Counted from the first letter of the stretch, positions 1 to 7,873 are shown. The stretch: 25,879 bases of DNA from CAYQPF01 sp964419225 (GCA_964419225.1 CAYQPF010000068.1:1-25879); one strand, 5' to 3'. Program-made: numbers and translations. Notes: generated by a model from the sequence alone, not told the origin.

Positions 1-36
1 TTCATTTTTAGCCTCAGATTCATTTTGATCTAATTG

Positions 37-1914
37 TTATTTTTCTTCACTTTCATCTGTATATTTATTTAAATTGTCTTCATTTGTTAAATTATTTGGA
101 TCTGTTTGTAATTCATCTAATAAATCAGGTGAATTTTGGAATTTATTATTACTACCATTTGTATTCATTGTATTAATATTTCCAAAAGGATTAATATTTG
201 GATCAAATTTTTCTTGGTTAGGATCTAAATAATCATATATTCTGAACCCGGCATCTCCACAGGAAACAAATAAATACTGGTCCCGAAAGTCCATATCCAC
301 TACCGAACTTTGAACATCCAGACTCGACACAATAACCGGTTGTGCCGTTTCTGTTATATCCAGAGTCTTAATAGTGGTATGATTGCTGACCGCATATACA
401 AAATGATCTTTTGCTGCTACTTTGGAACATACAGGTATTGGAACACTGCTTACATATTGCGGGCTTGAGGGATTAATGATATTATATATTTTCAAACCGC
501 CATTGTAACAGCCTGCATAAAGAAAATTATCCTTGATCGCAAAACTATAAACTGATGAGCAGGGAAAGGAGCTTATTTGTTCTAAATTGAGCGGGTCTGA
601 AGCATCCAGAATGATCAATTGACTATAGGCAGAACTAAGAATGAGATAATTTCCGGAAAATTCCATCTGATATGCATTCTCTGAAAGATCATATGAGCCC
701 ACCTGAACCGGATTACAGGGATCTGAAATATCAATGATCCTTATTCCTTCATATATTGAAAGCAAATATGCATAGTTCCCATGTATTCTAACCCGGTGAA
801 TATTAATATTATCAGTCCAGTGCCCAATTAAATCAGGCCTCTCCGGATCTGTGATATCGAAGATCTTAAGTCCGTCATTTCCATCTGCTACAAAAGCAAG
901 ATAATCTGCTATGTCAATATCCAGAACATTACCTTTGATCATAAAACTGGAGACAAAAAGCGGATTTGCATTATCAGAAAAATCCAGTACATACAATCCC
1001 TCTGTGTAATCAACAGCAAAAACATAGTTTTCTCCGACTGCTAAATTAAAAGGGACTGCAATTCCGGTGAAATGAGAAACTATTACAACGTGTGCTGGAT
1101 CAGAAATATCAAATTTATAGACGCCTTCCTGTAAAACAGGGATATATGCAAAATTGCCTTCTATCTGAGGCTTGCTTTGACCACCCGGGTACGCTGTGTC
1201 AACAAGACTTGGTGAAACCGGATTATTCAGATTTAAGACGTGTAAATAATTTCCGGTTACATATATATAGTTTCCACTCAAAGCTATACTGTAAACAGGC
1301 TCTGAATACATGCGAGTTCCTGCAACAAAAAAATTGGCTGGATCAGAAACAGAAATCACATGACCATTCCAATCACCAGTCACAATATAAGCATAATTTT
1401 CATTCACAGCAAGATCAAAAACTCCGCCAGGTGTCCTAATATATCCATGCTCCACGGGATTAAAGGGATCTGAAATATCATAACAGTGCAGATCCAGACC
1501 AGAAATAAAATAAAGCAAACTTCCTGATATATCAAGGCATTGTTCCTGATTTTCAGTATTAATCGTACTTATGATCTGAGGATTCACAGGATCTGAAATA
1601 TCAATTATCCTAACCCCCTGATCTAGATCGGATACAATTGCAAAATTAGAATATAAAACTAAATCACCAGCGTATCCACCTGTACTACAATAGCCAATTT
1701 CATAAGGATGCAAAACATCTGAAACATTCACTATCCTTAACCCGGCTGATCCTCCGGCAACATAAACTAAAGAATCACGTACAACTAGATCTCTGCTGTT
1801 TGACCACGATACAAGTGTTTGCAACACACAGGAAACATTCAAACTGTCCTGTCCAAATATGAAAGACGCAGGCAATAAAAATGCCAAGATTAACAATAAC
1901 TGAGTATATTTCAT
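37..1914 (-). CDS. Secreted LVIVD-repeat beta-propeller protein
   Basis: The protein is about 625 aa and probably exported. The ATG at 1914 is preferred because AGGAG lies 7 nt upstream and it opens directly into a signal peptide (MKYTQLLLILAFLLPASFIFG). The body is about 13 tandem repeats of roughly 43 residues, each with a core like GNYAYL...GIRIIDISDPCNPV, the hallmark of LVIVD repeats, which are expected to fold as one or two beta-propellers on the cell surface or in the periplasm. After about residue 570 the repeats stop and a low-complexity tail rich in Asn, Asp and Glu begins, encoded by more AT-rich DNA. No C-terminal sorting domain was recognised. The stop codon interrupts tail-like sequence that continues in frame to the window edge. 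The family is clear; the ligand or role is unknown. Confidence 0.88.
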   Translation of the reverse strand: MKYTQLLLILAFLLPASFIFGQDSLNVSCVLQTLVSWSNSRDLVVRDSLVYVAGGSAGLRIVNVSDVLHPYEIGYCSTGGYAGDLVLYSNFAIVSDLDQGVRIIDISDPVNPQIISTINTENQEQCLDISGSLLYFISGLDLHCYDISDPFNPVEHGYIRTPGGVFDLAVNENYAYIVTGDWNGHVISVSDPANFFVAGTRMYSEPVYSIALSGNYIYVTGNYLHVLNLNNPVSPSLVDTAYPGGQSKPQIEGNFAYIPVLQEGVYKFDISDPAHVVIVSHFTGIAVPFNLAVGENYVFAVDYTEGLYVLDFSDNANPLFVSSFMIKGNVLDIDIADYLAFVADGNDGLKIFDITDPERPDLIGHWTDNINIHRVRIHGNYAYLLSIYEGIRIIDISDPCNPVQVGSYDLSENAYQMEFSGNYLILSSAYSQLIILDASDPLNLEQISSFPCSSVYSFAIKDNFLYAGCYNGGLKIYNIINPSSPQYVSSVPIPVCSKVAAKDHFVYAVSNHTTIKTLDITETAQPVIVSSLDVQSSVVDMDFRDQYLFVSCGDAGFRIYDYLDPNQEKFDPNINPFGNINTMNTNGSNNKFQNSPDLLDELQTDPNNLTNEDNLNKYTDESEEK

Positions 1915-2053
1915 AAGTATCTCCTGAAACAATATAGAGCATAATATGTTCCAAAAGCTTATTTGTTTTACAATAAAGAGACTGGTATTAAACGGATCGT
2001 GCAGTAGATGTTTGCAAAGGATGGATCAGAGGATGAGTTGTTTTCCCCCTGCA

Positions 2054-2081
2054 CACTGCCCACTGCTCACTGCCAACTGAT
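2054..2081. repeat. Heptamer array, CACTGCC type
   Basis: Four consecutive 7-bp units are visible: CACTGCC, CACTGCT, CACTGCC and a diverged AACTGAT. The array lies between two minus-strand genes. The reverse-complement family (GCAGTGG/GCAGTAG) appears at 8786-8806. Confidence 0.75.
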
Positions 2082-2125
2082 ATAGCTTCAGCAAGATTAG
2101 AAAGATTCTATTGCTCAGTTCCGAT

Positions 2126-2677
2126 TTAAGGTGCATGATCAGTTCTCTCAATCCACATTTCAGCAGATAACATCATAATCGGAGTCTTCCTGAACTCCTC
2201 CATTACCTCACATTTTATTCGTTTTAGAACAAAAATAAAAGTATCGAATACGGTCTCGAATTTGATTTCATCATTGATGCTTCCAAGCCCTGAGTCAGAT
2301 AATTGCTCAATACCGGTAAGGTTAGACAACTCATGAAAATCAATACTGGTAAGTTTCAATTCCGGGTTCTGCTTTCTAAATTCAAACGCCAACTTTGTAA
2401 AACAAGCATAACCGTTTAAAAGTGACTGTCCTAATCTCTCCTTTTGATTATAAAGATCCGCATATATACGCCATTTCTCCTTGGTTTCAACCAAAAATAA
2501 CCTCCAAATATTTGCTAATTCTTTGAAAACACTTCCCATCATACTATTGTGCTCGGTCTGTGGCGGGATGAAGTACTTTCTGGCATAACATAACCCGCTT
2601 TCTTTATAATGAAGCAGTGTCAATCCTTCTGATTTCAAGGAAACTCTTTTCGCTCCAGCTTTAAAATATACTCTCAC
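2126..2677 (-). CDS. Conserved-looking protein of unknown function
   Basis: I do not recognise the family. The product is a soluble protein of about 183 aa with no signal peptide or membrane segment. A basic N-terminal part (RVYFKAGAKRVSLKSEG) is followed by mostly helical, charged sequence. I place the start at the GTG at 2677 because a strong AGGGAGG site ends 5 nt before it. The in-frame ATG at 2698 would put that site inside the coding region. An out-of-frame ATG overlaps the GTG and is followed at once by TGA. The gene is flanked on both sides by repeat-rich DNA. Codon use and length make it a credible gene, but no function can be proposed. Confidence 0.6.
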   Translation of the reverse strand: MRVYFKAGAKRVSLKSEGLTLLHYKESGLCYARKYFIPPQTEHNSMMGSVFKELANIWRLFLVETKEKWRIYADLYNQKERLGQSLLNGYACFTKLAFEFRKQNPELKLTSIDFHELSNLTGIEQLSDSGLGSINDEIKFETVFDTFIFVLKRIKCEVMEEFRKTPIMMLSAEMWIERTDHAP

Positions 2678-2702
2678 ATTTTCCTCCCTGGGTGGCATTA
2701 AA

Positions 2703-2750
2703 GACCCTTAATAGAACACAATGACACAGATCAAACAGATTAACACTGAT
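2703..2750. repeat. Dispersed CTTAATAGAAC element, copy 1
   Basis: Begins GACCCTTAATAGAAC and continues into imperfect CACAGAT/ACAGATTAACACTGA units. The same arrangement recurs at 6903-6954 (GACACTTAATAGAAC, then ACGCGGATT/ACGCAGATTTACACTGA units). A related fragment in reverse orientation is at 3237-3266. Confidence 0.6.
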
Positions 2751-2839
2751 CGAGAAACATTCAGTGCTCCGAAAAGTCTCTTTTCCCCTATTCTTCTCTT
2801 CACTAACAACTATCTCCCCCTTAATCCTATCTCCACAGG

Positions 2840-2860
2840 CACCTGACACCTGATACCTGA
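2840..2860. repeat. Heptamer array, CACCTGA type
   Basis: Three consecutive units: CACCTGA, CACCTGA and TACCTGA. This is the reverse complement of the TCAGGTG array found at the end of the TetR gene (5530-5564) and at 18164-18191. Confidence 0.75.
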
Positions 2861-3003
2861 TTTTGCCCCTATATATAGATAAGCCGACAAAAATGAGTTT
2901 TTATGTACGTGGAGCGAAAATAAATTAGATTTTACAGGATTTTGTTGAATTTCTGCCACATTTTAACAATCCAACCAAAGTATTGCATCGGCTCTCTTCT
3001 CCT

Positions 3004-3043
3004 GTCCGTGAAAGTCCATGTAAGTCAGTATTAGTCCGTGCTC
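3004..3043. repeat. 10-bp-period array, GTCCGTG type
   Basis: Four units with exact 10-bp spacing: GTCCGTGAAA, GTCCATGTAA, GTCAGTATTA and GTCCGTGCTC. A reverse-orientation relative with the same 10-bp period is at 18114-18153. Confidence 0.7.
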
Positions 3044-3078
3044 TTCAATCCTTAATCCTTACTTACTCCCTACTACTT

Positions 3079-3170
3079 GCCTGCGGGTTTCAATAATTTC
3101 CCATCTCTCACATTAATAATTAATAAATGATAATTGATAATTAAAAACGCCTGCGGGTTTCAATAATTTC
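3079..3170. repeat. Two copies of a 22-bp direct repeat
   Basis: An identical 22-bp sequence starting GCCTGCGGGTTTCAATAA occurs at 3079-3100 and 3149-3170, 70 bp apart start to start. The intervening 48 bp contains an AT heptamer array. There are only two copies and no Cas genes, so this is not called as CRISPR. Confidence 0.8.
3112..3146. repeat. Heptamer array, ATTAATA type
   Basis: Five consecutive 7-bp units: ATTAATA, ATTAATA, AATGATA, ATTGATA and ATTAAAA. The array sits between the two 22-bp direct repeats. Confidence 0.75.
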
Positions 3171-3380
3171 ATTCACCATAAAATCCGTTCATCCTACCCA
3201 TTATGCCTAGGATACAGGTCACACCCTGTCTCTAAATTTGTGTTAATCTGCGTCTTTCTGTGGATAAAAATATTTGCTTTTTACTTGGATGTTGGGCTAA
3301 ATTTTATTGCTTTACAGTATAGAAAAAAAGATATTATTGCTTCTATGAAAAATATTAATGGAAATTTAGAAGGAGAATTT

Positions 3381-3941
3381 ATGCTGTCTTTTATCTCTAT
3401 TCTCCGCGGAATAAATGTCAGCGGACACAATATGATCAAAATGGAAGCACTGAAAACGCTCTTTCAGAATTTAGGATTCAACGATGTCAGAACCTATATT
3501 CAGAGTGGAAATGTGATCTTCCAGGCCGGGGAAAATGACACAGAAGAAATGGCAGCCAAGATCAGACAGAAGATCAAAGAAACCTTTGGTTTCGAGGTGC
3601 CTGTATTAGTCTTGGAACAGTCTTTAATGCAAAACATTTACCTGAATAATCCATTTCTTAAATCCCGGATTACTGCAGAAGGTTCATTGTCCCCTCTGCC
3701 CCACCTGCATGTTACTTTTTTAGCCAAGCAACTCTTACCTGAGAATATGGGAAAGCTTCAGGGTTTGCAGTTTGCCCCAGATGAATTTGTTATCATGGAT
3801 AAGGTTGTGTATCTGTTTTGCCCCAATGGATATGGACGGACTAAACTGACAAATTCCTTCTTCGAAAGCAAGTTAAAGGTTACTGCCACCACCAGAAACT
3901 GGAAAACAGTTGAAGCATTTTTGAAGGTCAATGAAAATTAA
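3381..3941 (+). CDS. DUF1697 family protein
   Basis: A 186-aa cytoplasmic protein. The N-terminus MLSFISILRGINVSGHN followed by LFQNLGFNDVRTYIQSGNV is the characteristic opening of DUF1697 (LLRGINVGG and YIQSGNV motifs), and 186 aa fits the family. The ATG at 3381 is chosen over the longer upstream frame because AGGAG lies 5 nt before it and because the family starts here. The upstream extension reads through repeat DNA. The family has no settled biochemical function. The gene appears monocistronic and is convergent with the downstream minus-strand membrane-protein gene. Confidence 0.85.
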   Translation: MLSFISILRGINVSGHNMIKMEALKTLFQNLGFNDVRTYIQSGNVIFQAGENDTEEMAAKIRQKIKETFGFEVPVLVLEQSLMQNIYLNNPFLKSRITAEGSLSPLPHLHVTFLAKQLLPENMGKLQGLQFAPDEFVIMDKVVYLFCPNGYGRTKLTNSFFESKLKVTATTRNWKTVEAFLKVNEN

Positions 3942-4089
3942 GTTCCACGGATTGTATGCTACTGGTGAAAAAGACGTATTTGCCACAATAAAACACATAA
4001 ATACAATAACGAAATAATAAAAATCGTTTAGATGTCTTCAATTCCTAAAAGAGTAAATCTGTCTATAAACAGAGACATTGGTAATATAT

Positions 4090-4590
4090 TCATAAAGTTT
4101 CTTGTCCTGACTTATAATTAGTAGTTATTTTTTTAGCAAATTGCTCTCTTATTATCTGTTGAATTTTATCTACTTGAAAATCTGTTGACAAATAGAGAGT
4201 AAAAAACATAAAAAATGTTCCAATAAATGCAAAAAGAAAAAACAATAATAATGGAATTCCACTATAAAGCAAAATTGATCCAAACGTAATGAGATAGATT
4301 ACAAATAAACTCGGAATAACATAATTGGCATATTTAATTGTTGCAGAATAAGCATCATTTTGCTTAATTATATTAATTTCACAAGTGTTAATTTTGAAAA
4401 TATGTTTCAATCCGAATATATTGCCAAAAAATATTAGGGTAAGATTTGGCATGAATGTTAAAACAATATTATCAATACCTCTCCTTACTTTAAAATCTGT
4501 ATTATACCGAAAATAACTTTCAATATTATCCATACTTGAATCAAAATCCATGTTTTCTGCTGACAAATTCAACTTTTTACAAAATCTCAT
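4090..4590 (-). CDS. Two-TM membrane protein of unknown function
   Basis: I do not recognise the family. The protein is about 166 aa. Residues 1-90 form a mixed, probably cytoplasmic domain (ESYFRYNTDFKVRRGIDNIVLTF). Two closely spaced hydrophobic helices follow at about 92-113 and 115-140, then a short charged tail. The start is uncertain: no strong ribosome binding site precedes the ATG at 4590, and Met14 (4551) is an alternative. The gene is distinctly more AT-rich and Phe/Ile/Asn-rich than its neighbours, which may reflect lower constraint or a different origin. It is divergent from the TetR gene. Confidence 0.6.
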   Translation of the reverse strand: MRFCKKLNLSAENMDFDSSMDNIESYFRYNTDFKVRRGIDNIVLTFMPNLTLIFFGNIFGLKHIFKINTCEINIIKQNDAYSATIKYANYVIPSLFVIYLITFGSILLYSGIPLLLFFLFAFIGTFFMFFTLYLSTDFQVDKIQQIIREQFAKKITTNYKSGQETL

Positions 4591-4783
4591 TTCACACCAT
4601 TACTTTATTTAATTTTTGCACTTTAACATAGCAATATGTTGGACTAAAGAAACTCATAAACTACAGAACAATATTGGTTTATTGTCTGTTACAGCTTTGA
4701 CAATTGTCTTTATCTTTGACACATTTTACCTACAATCTACCTTATAAGATCAATAAGTATCATGACTAATATTGAATTACCTC

Positions 4784-4810
4784 GTCAAGAAAAAAAAATC
4801 TTTTCTTGAC
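4784..4810 (+). promoter_or_regulatory. Inverted repeat overlapping the -35 of the efflux operon
   Basis: GTCAAGAAAA (4784-4793) and TTTTCTTGAC (4801-4810) form a perfect 10-bp inverted repeat around a 7-nt centre. The right arm contains the start of the TTGACA -35 element, so it could be an additional regulator site or an AT-rich hairpin. Confidence 0.5.
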
Positions 4811-4833
4811 AATTTAGTAGAATTATTTAGTTT
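4806..4833 (+). promoter_or_regulatory. Putative promoter of the TetR/efflux operon
   Basis: A TTGACA -35 (4806-4811), a 16-bp spacer and a TAGTTT -10-like element (4828-4833) lie about 80 bp before the TetR start. The 12-bp palindrome begins immediately after the -10, as expected for an autorepressed promoter. Confidence 0.5.
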
Positions 4834-4845
4834 AACCATATGGTT
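4834..4845. promoter_or_regulatory. Putative TetR operator
   Basis: AACCATATGGTT is a perfect 12-bp palindrome directly downstream of the -10 element. It extends imperfectly to 18 bp (TT-x-AACCATATGGTT-x-AA). Its position suits binding by the adjacent TetR-family protein; that assignment is inference. Confidence 0.5.
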
Positions 4846-4911
4846 GAATATGTTGGTTCAGGTGTTCAGTCAAATAGGTGAATTAAAAAAGAAAAGATAG
4901 ATGGAGGTTTT

Positions 4912-5592
4912 ATGCCTGAAATTACAGAAACAGAACAAAAAATCCTTGATGCAGCAGCAGAGATTTTCCTGGAAAAGGGGATGGATGGTGCGAGAATGCA
5001 GGATATTGCAGATAAAGCTGGGATTAATAAAGCGGGACTGCACTACTACTTCCGCTCCAAAGACAAGCTTTATGAACAGGTAGTGCTTTCAAAAGTTGGT
5101 CCATTTCTGCAAAAAATTGTGCAGACTTTCAGCAAAGAAATGGGAATCAAGGAGTTTCTCAGTATTTTTATCGATAACTACATCGACAATTTCTCACAAC
5201 ATCCCCAAATAGGAATGTTCGTAATATGGGAAATCAGGCAGGGTGGAGAAAATTTTTTCAGACTATTCCTCGAAAATTTCAAGGGACCGGTCAATGAAGA
5301 GAATATTATCATCAAAAAGATCAGACAGGCTATTCAAAATAATGAAATCAGACCGCTTGATCCTGTGCATTTAGCTTTGAATATAATTGGGATGTGCATT
5401 TATCCGTTCATAGCTGCACCAGTTATTGAAAAGATTTTTCAGGGAGTGAAAATCAATAATAAGGAATTCATTGAAGGCAGAAAAAGAGAGATCAAGGATC
5501 TTATTTGGGAAGGTATCAGGGTTACTGAATCAGGTATCAGGTGTCAGGTGTCAGGTGTCAGTGGTGGTTGCAGCGAGGAGAAACAGAAATGA
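4912..5592 (+). CDS. TetR-family transcriptional regulator of the efflux operon
   Basis: A 226-aa regulator. Residues about 8-55 form the TetR_N helix-turn-helix (ILDAAAEIFLEKGMDGARMQDIADKAGINKAGLHYYF in two overlapping stretches, ending YYFRSKDKLYEQV). The remainder is a helical ligand-binding domain. The ATG at 4912 follows GGAGG by 4 nt. The last roughly 22 residues (VTESGIRCQVSGVSGG and on) are encoded by a TCAGGTG heptamer array and look like an appended extension. The stop codon overlaps the start of the TolC-like gene (ATGA), implying translational coupling. By analogy with CecR (YbiH), which precedes ybhGFSR in Escherichia coli, it probably represses this efflux cluster; a palindrome upstream fits autoregulation. 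Confidence 0.9.
   Translation: MPEITETEQKILDAAAEIFLEKGMDGARMQDIADKAGINKAGLHYYFRSKDKLYEQVVLSKVGPFLQKIVQTFSKEMGIKEFLSIFIDNYIDNFSQHPQIGMFVIWEIRQGGENFFRLFLENFKGPVNEENIIIKKIRQAIQNNEIRPLDPVHLALNIIGMCIYPFIAAPVIEKIFQGVKINNKEFIEGRKREIKDLIWEGIRVTESGIRCQVSGVSGGCSEEKQK
5530..5564. repeat. Heptamer array, TCAGGTG type, inside the TetR gene end
   Basis: Five consecutive units: TCAGGTA, three TCAGGTG and TCAGTGG. The array lies within the last codons of the TetR reading frame and just upstream of the GAGGAG site of the next gene. The same family occurs at 2840-2860 and 18164-18191. Confidence 0.8.
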
Positions 5593-6899
5593 GAATAAGA
5601 AATTTATCACTTATTCTGTTTATAGTAATGGTTCAAATGTTATCAGCTAAGAGTATGTCTTTAAAAGATATATGGGATACTGCTCAAAAACAGAATCTGA
5701 CACTGAAACAGCAGGAACTCAGGTTGATCAGTGTCCATAAAGATCTGGAGAACAGACAAGCTGATTTCTATCCGACTCTGACCTTGAACAGTATGTTTAA
5801 TTATACTTCAGTCCAGTCAGAGATGAATATACCAATTGTGACACCTTTTACACCGAATGGAATCAGTTCAAAAATTGGTTCCAAAGAACGTTATGATAAT
5901 TACATTCAGCTACAGCAGCCTCTCTTCACCGGCTTCCGTTTAAGTAATATGAAGAAAGCAAATGAAGCCCAGTATGCAGGTACCCAGCAACAAACCAGAT
6001 TAATTGAAAATCAGATTTACTATACCACCGGACAGATCTATTATCAGATTGAATCCCTGAAAATGCAGAAAGAAGTTATCACAAAGTCAGTGGAAAGGTC
6101 ACAGATTCAGCTTTCCATTATTAACAGTCTGATCAAAGCAAAACAGGCAATTCCTTTTGATACTCTCGAAATCGCGAACAGGATCCTTTTACTGAAGACC
6201 CAGACTGCTGATCTGCAGAGTGCACAACTAATTTTAGAAGAAAAGCTGGGATATTTACTCAATCTAAATGAAAAGGTGGAAACTACAGGAGTGCCGGCAA
6301 ATGTATCAGTCAGTGATACTGAGATGATGGCAAGTTTTGAGCAAACTATACAAACCAGACCTGAGTTTAAAATTTTAGATGCACAGATCGAAGCTCAGAG
6401 CAGCTTAAGTAAGGTACAAAAATCACAATATTATCCAAACATTGTTCTGAATTCTACCTATCATTACGGTAAGCCGGGAGCAAACACTTTTGACAACTCC
6501 TGGGATGATTATTATACTATTGGTCTGGGTTTACAATGGGAACTTTGGAACTGGAATAAGACAAACAGAAAGGTTGCCCAAAGTAATTTGGAAATACAGA
6601 AATTGCAGTTGCAAAAAGAACAGCAAATATCTGATGTAAAACAGCAACTTAGTGAGATTAAGCAAATAATTGCCAATACATTGCGTCAGACTAATCTCCA
6701 AAACGAATATCTTCTACAGGAAACAAAAAGATACCAGATCATCAAGGAAAGATATCAGAATAATCAGGCTACACTATTGGAGTTAAACCTGGCAGAGAAG
6801 AATATATTTGAGACTGAATTAAAACTGAAAATTAACCGGATCAACATTGCCCAGAATAAACTGCAGTATTATTTTATTACAGGCGAAATTAATAGATAA
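5589..6899 (+). CDS. TolC-like outer-membrane efflux channel
   Basis: A 436-aa outer-membrane factor of the OEP/TolC family that would provide the exit duct for the downstream ABC-2/HlyD system. The start at 5589 follows GAGGAG by 8 nt and gives a signal peptide (MRIRNLSLILFIVMVQMLSAKS). Two homologous halves of long Gln-rich coiled-coil helices are visible (LTLKQQELRLISV near the N-terminus and LNLAEKNIFETELKLKINR near the C-terminus), together with beta-barrel strands such as YPTLTLNSMFNYTS and YPNIVLNSTYHYG. The start overlaps the TetR stop. Length is typical of the family. The substrate cannot be read from the sequence. Confidence 0.9.
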   Translation: MRIRNLSLILFIVMVQMLSAKSMSLKDIWDTAQKQNLTLKQQELRLISVHKDLENRQADFYPTLTLNSMFNYTSVQSEMNIPIVTPFTPNGISSKIGSKERYDNYIQLQQPLFTGFRLSNMKKANEAQYAGTQQQTRLIENQIYYTTGQIYYQIESLKMQKEVITKSVERSQIQLSIINSLIKAKQAIPFDTLEIANRILLLKTQTADLQSAQLILEEKLGYLLNLNEKVETTGVPANVSVSDTEMMASFEQTIQTRPEFKILDAQIEAQSSLSKVQKSQYYPNIVLNSTYHYGKPGANTFDNSWDDYYTIGLGLQWELWNWNKTNRKVAQSNLEIQKLQLQKEQQISDVKQQLSEIKQIIANTLRQTNLQNEYLLQETKRYQIIKERYQNNQATLLELNLAEKNIFETELKLKINRINIAQNKLQYYFITGEINR

Positions 6900-6902
6900 T
6901 GG

Positions 6903-6954
6903 GACACTTAATAGAACGCGGATTATCGCTGAATACGCAGATTTACACTGAGAT
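6903..6954. repeat. Dispersed CTTAATAGAAC element, copy 2
   Basis: GACACTTAATAGAAC is followed by two tandem units of about 19 bp, one beginning ACGCGGATTATCGCTGAAT and one beginning ACGCAGATTTACACTGA. It occupies most of the gap between the TolC-like and HlyD-like genes, so it is transcribed within the operon. Copy 1 is at 2703-2750. Confidence 0.65.
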
Positions 6955-6991
6955 AAATGAATTTGCGGAAAATAAAGAAGGGAGTAAAAAC

Positions 6992-7873
6992 ATGAAAACA
7001 AAATATGCAATAGTAATACTAATGCTGATAATAATTATCCTGACAGGATGTTCTGATAAAAGTAAAGACAAGACCTATACCGGAGTAATTGAAGCAACAA
7101 CTGTACAGGTACCGGCGTTGACTGGTGGAAAGATAGTCAATTTTCTTAAAGATACCGGCGAAGAAATAAAGAAAGAAGAATTAATATGTGTGATCGATAC
7201 TGAGGATCTAAACTATCAATTAGAGCAATTACAGGCATCCTTACAAGAAATCCAGGCAAATAGAGGAATGACTCAAAATACGATCAATCAGGCAGGAACA
7301 GACTTAAAATACTTACAACAGAAACAGCAGAGACTGAATGGATTGGTGGAGAATCAGGCAACCAATCAGCAGAGTCTGGATGATGTGAACAATCTGGTGG
7401 AAAAATCAAAAACAGCCCAAACAAATGCAACTCAGACCTTGAAAGTACTTGAAGCTAACCAGGGTAAACTGCAGGCACAAATGAAGATGCTACAGAAAAA
7501 AATCAGGGATGCTTCCATAAAATCACCTGTGTCGGGGATAGTTTCCAATAAGTACTATGAAGCTGGAGAAGCTGTTATGCCATTAGCACCCGTAGTTGAG
7601 ATAATTGATCTTTCAGAAGTGGAGATCAAGATCTATGTCAGCGAAGCCAAAATACCTCAGGTAAAGCAAGGACAGACAGTAAAGATCAAAATAGACGGTG
7701 TTGCCACTCCTGTTCAGGGGAAAGTGGAATGGATAAGCTCTAAAGCTGAATTTACACCCAAATCTGTGATGACACCTGAGACAAGAGCATCTCTTGTATA
7801 TGCTGTTAAAATCAAAGTCTCCAATCCCGATAGATTATTGAAGAAAGGTATGCCGGTTGAGGTCGAATTATAA
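6992..7873 (+). CDS. HlyD/YbhG-type periplasmic adaptor lipoprotein
   Basis: A 293-aa membrane-fusion protein linking the inner-membrane ABC permeases to the TolC-like channel. The ATG at 6992 (AAGGGAG upstream) gives a lipoprotein signal MKTKYAIVILMLIIIILTGC with lipidated Cys20. The biotinyl/lipoyl-like half-motif (TVQVPALTGGKIVNFLKDTGEEIKK) follows, then a Gln-rich coiled-coil hairpin at about residues 70-170, the second lipoyl half (IKSPVSGIVSNKYYEAGEAV) and a beta-barrel domain (VEIKIYVSEAKIPQVKQGQ). It ends in TAATG, overlapping the next start by one base. It corresponds to YbhG in the E. coli ybhGFSR cluster. The longer upstream frame reads through repeat DNA and is rejected. Confidence 0.9.
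   Translation: MKTKYAIVILMLIIIILTGCSDKSKDKTYTGVIEATTVQVPALTGGKIVNFLKDTGEEIKKEELICVIDTEDLNYQLEQLQASLQEIQANRGMTQNTINQAGTDLKYLQQKQQRLNGLVENQATNQQSLDDVNNLVEKSKTAQTNATQTLKVLEANQGKLQAQMKMLQKKIRDASIKSPVSGIVSNKYYEAGEAVMPLAPVVEIIDLSEVEIKIYVSEAKIPQVKQGQTVKIKIDGVATPVQGKVEWISSKAEFTPKSVMTPETRASLVYAVKIKVSNPDRLLKKGMPVEVEL

Larger units (their letters stand above)
2678..3380. other. Repeat-mosaic intergenic region
   Basis: About 700 bp without a convincing gene. It is a patchwork of short-period repeats: a CTTAATAGAAC-type element (2703-2750), CACCTGA heptamers (2840-2860), a 10-bp-period GTCCGTG array (3004-3043), two copies of a 22-bp direct repeat (3079-3100 and 3149-3170) with an ATTAATA heptamer array between them, and a GTTAATCTGCG fragment (3237-3266). 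The small open frames here (for example 2661-2849 on the minus strand) run through these repeats and look spurious. Confidence 0.7.
4591..4911. other. Divergent intergenic region before the efflux operon
   Basis: About 320 AT-rich bp between the minus-strand membrane-protein gene and the TetR gene. It holds a perfect palindrome GACAATTGTC (4699-4708) of unknown meaning, a 10-bp-stem inverted repeat (4784-4810), a promoter-like pair and a 12-bp palindrome (4806-4845). No gene is seen. Confidence 0.6.

Noticed and set aside
1092..1439. 115-codon plus-strand ORF
   Set aside because: It is antisense to the LVIVD gene; the His/Gln/Lys-rich product and lack of a good start indicate a shadow of the real frame.
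2661..2849. 62-codon minus-strand ORF
   Set aside because: It overlaps the start of the 2126-2677 gene and reads through repeat DNA.
3079..3170. Possible CRISPR array
   Set aside because: Only two repeat copies, the 48-bp gap is itself a heptamer array, and no Cas gene is in the window.
4699..4708. GACAATTGTC palindrome as an operator
   Set aside because: It is 10 bp, far from the promoter-like elements, and could occur by chance in AT-rich DNA.
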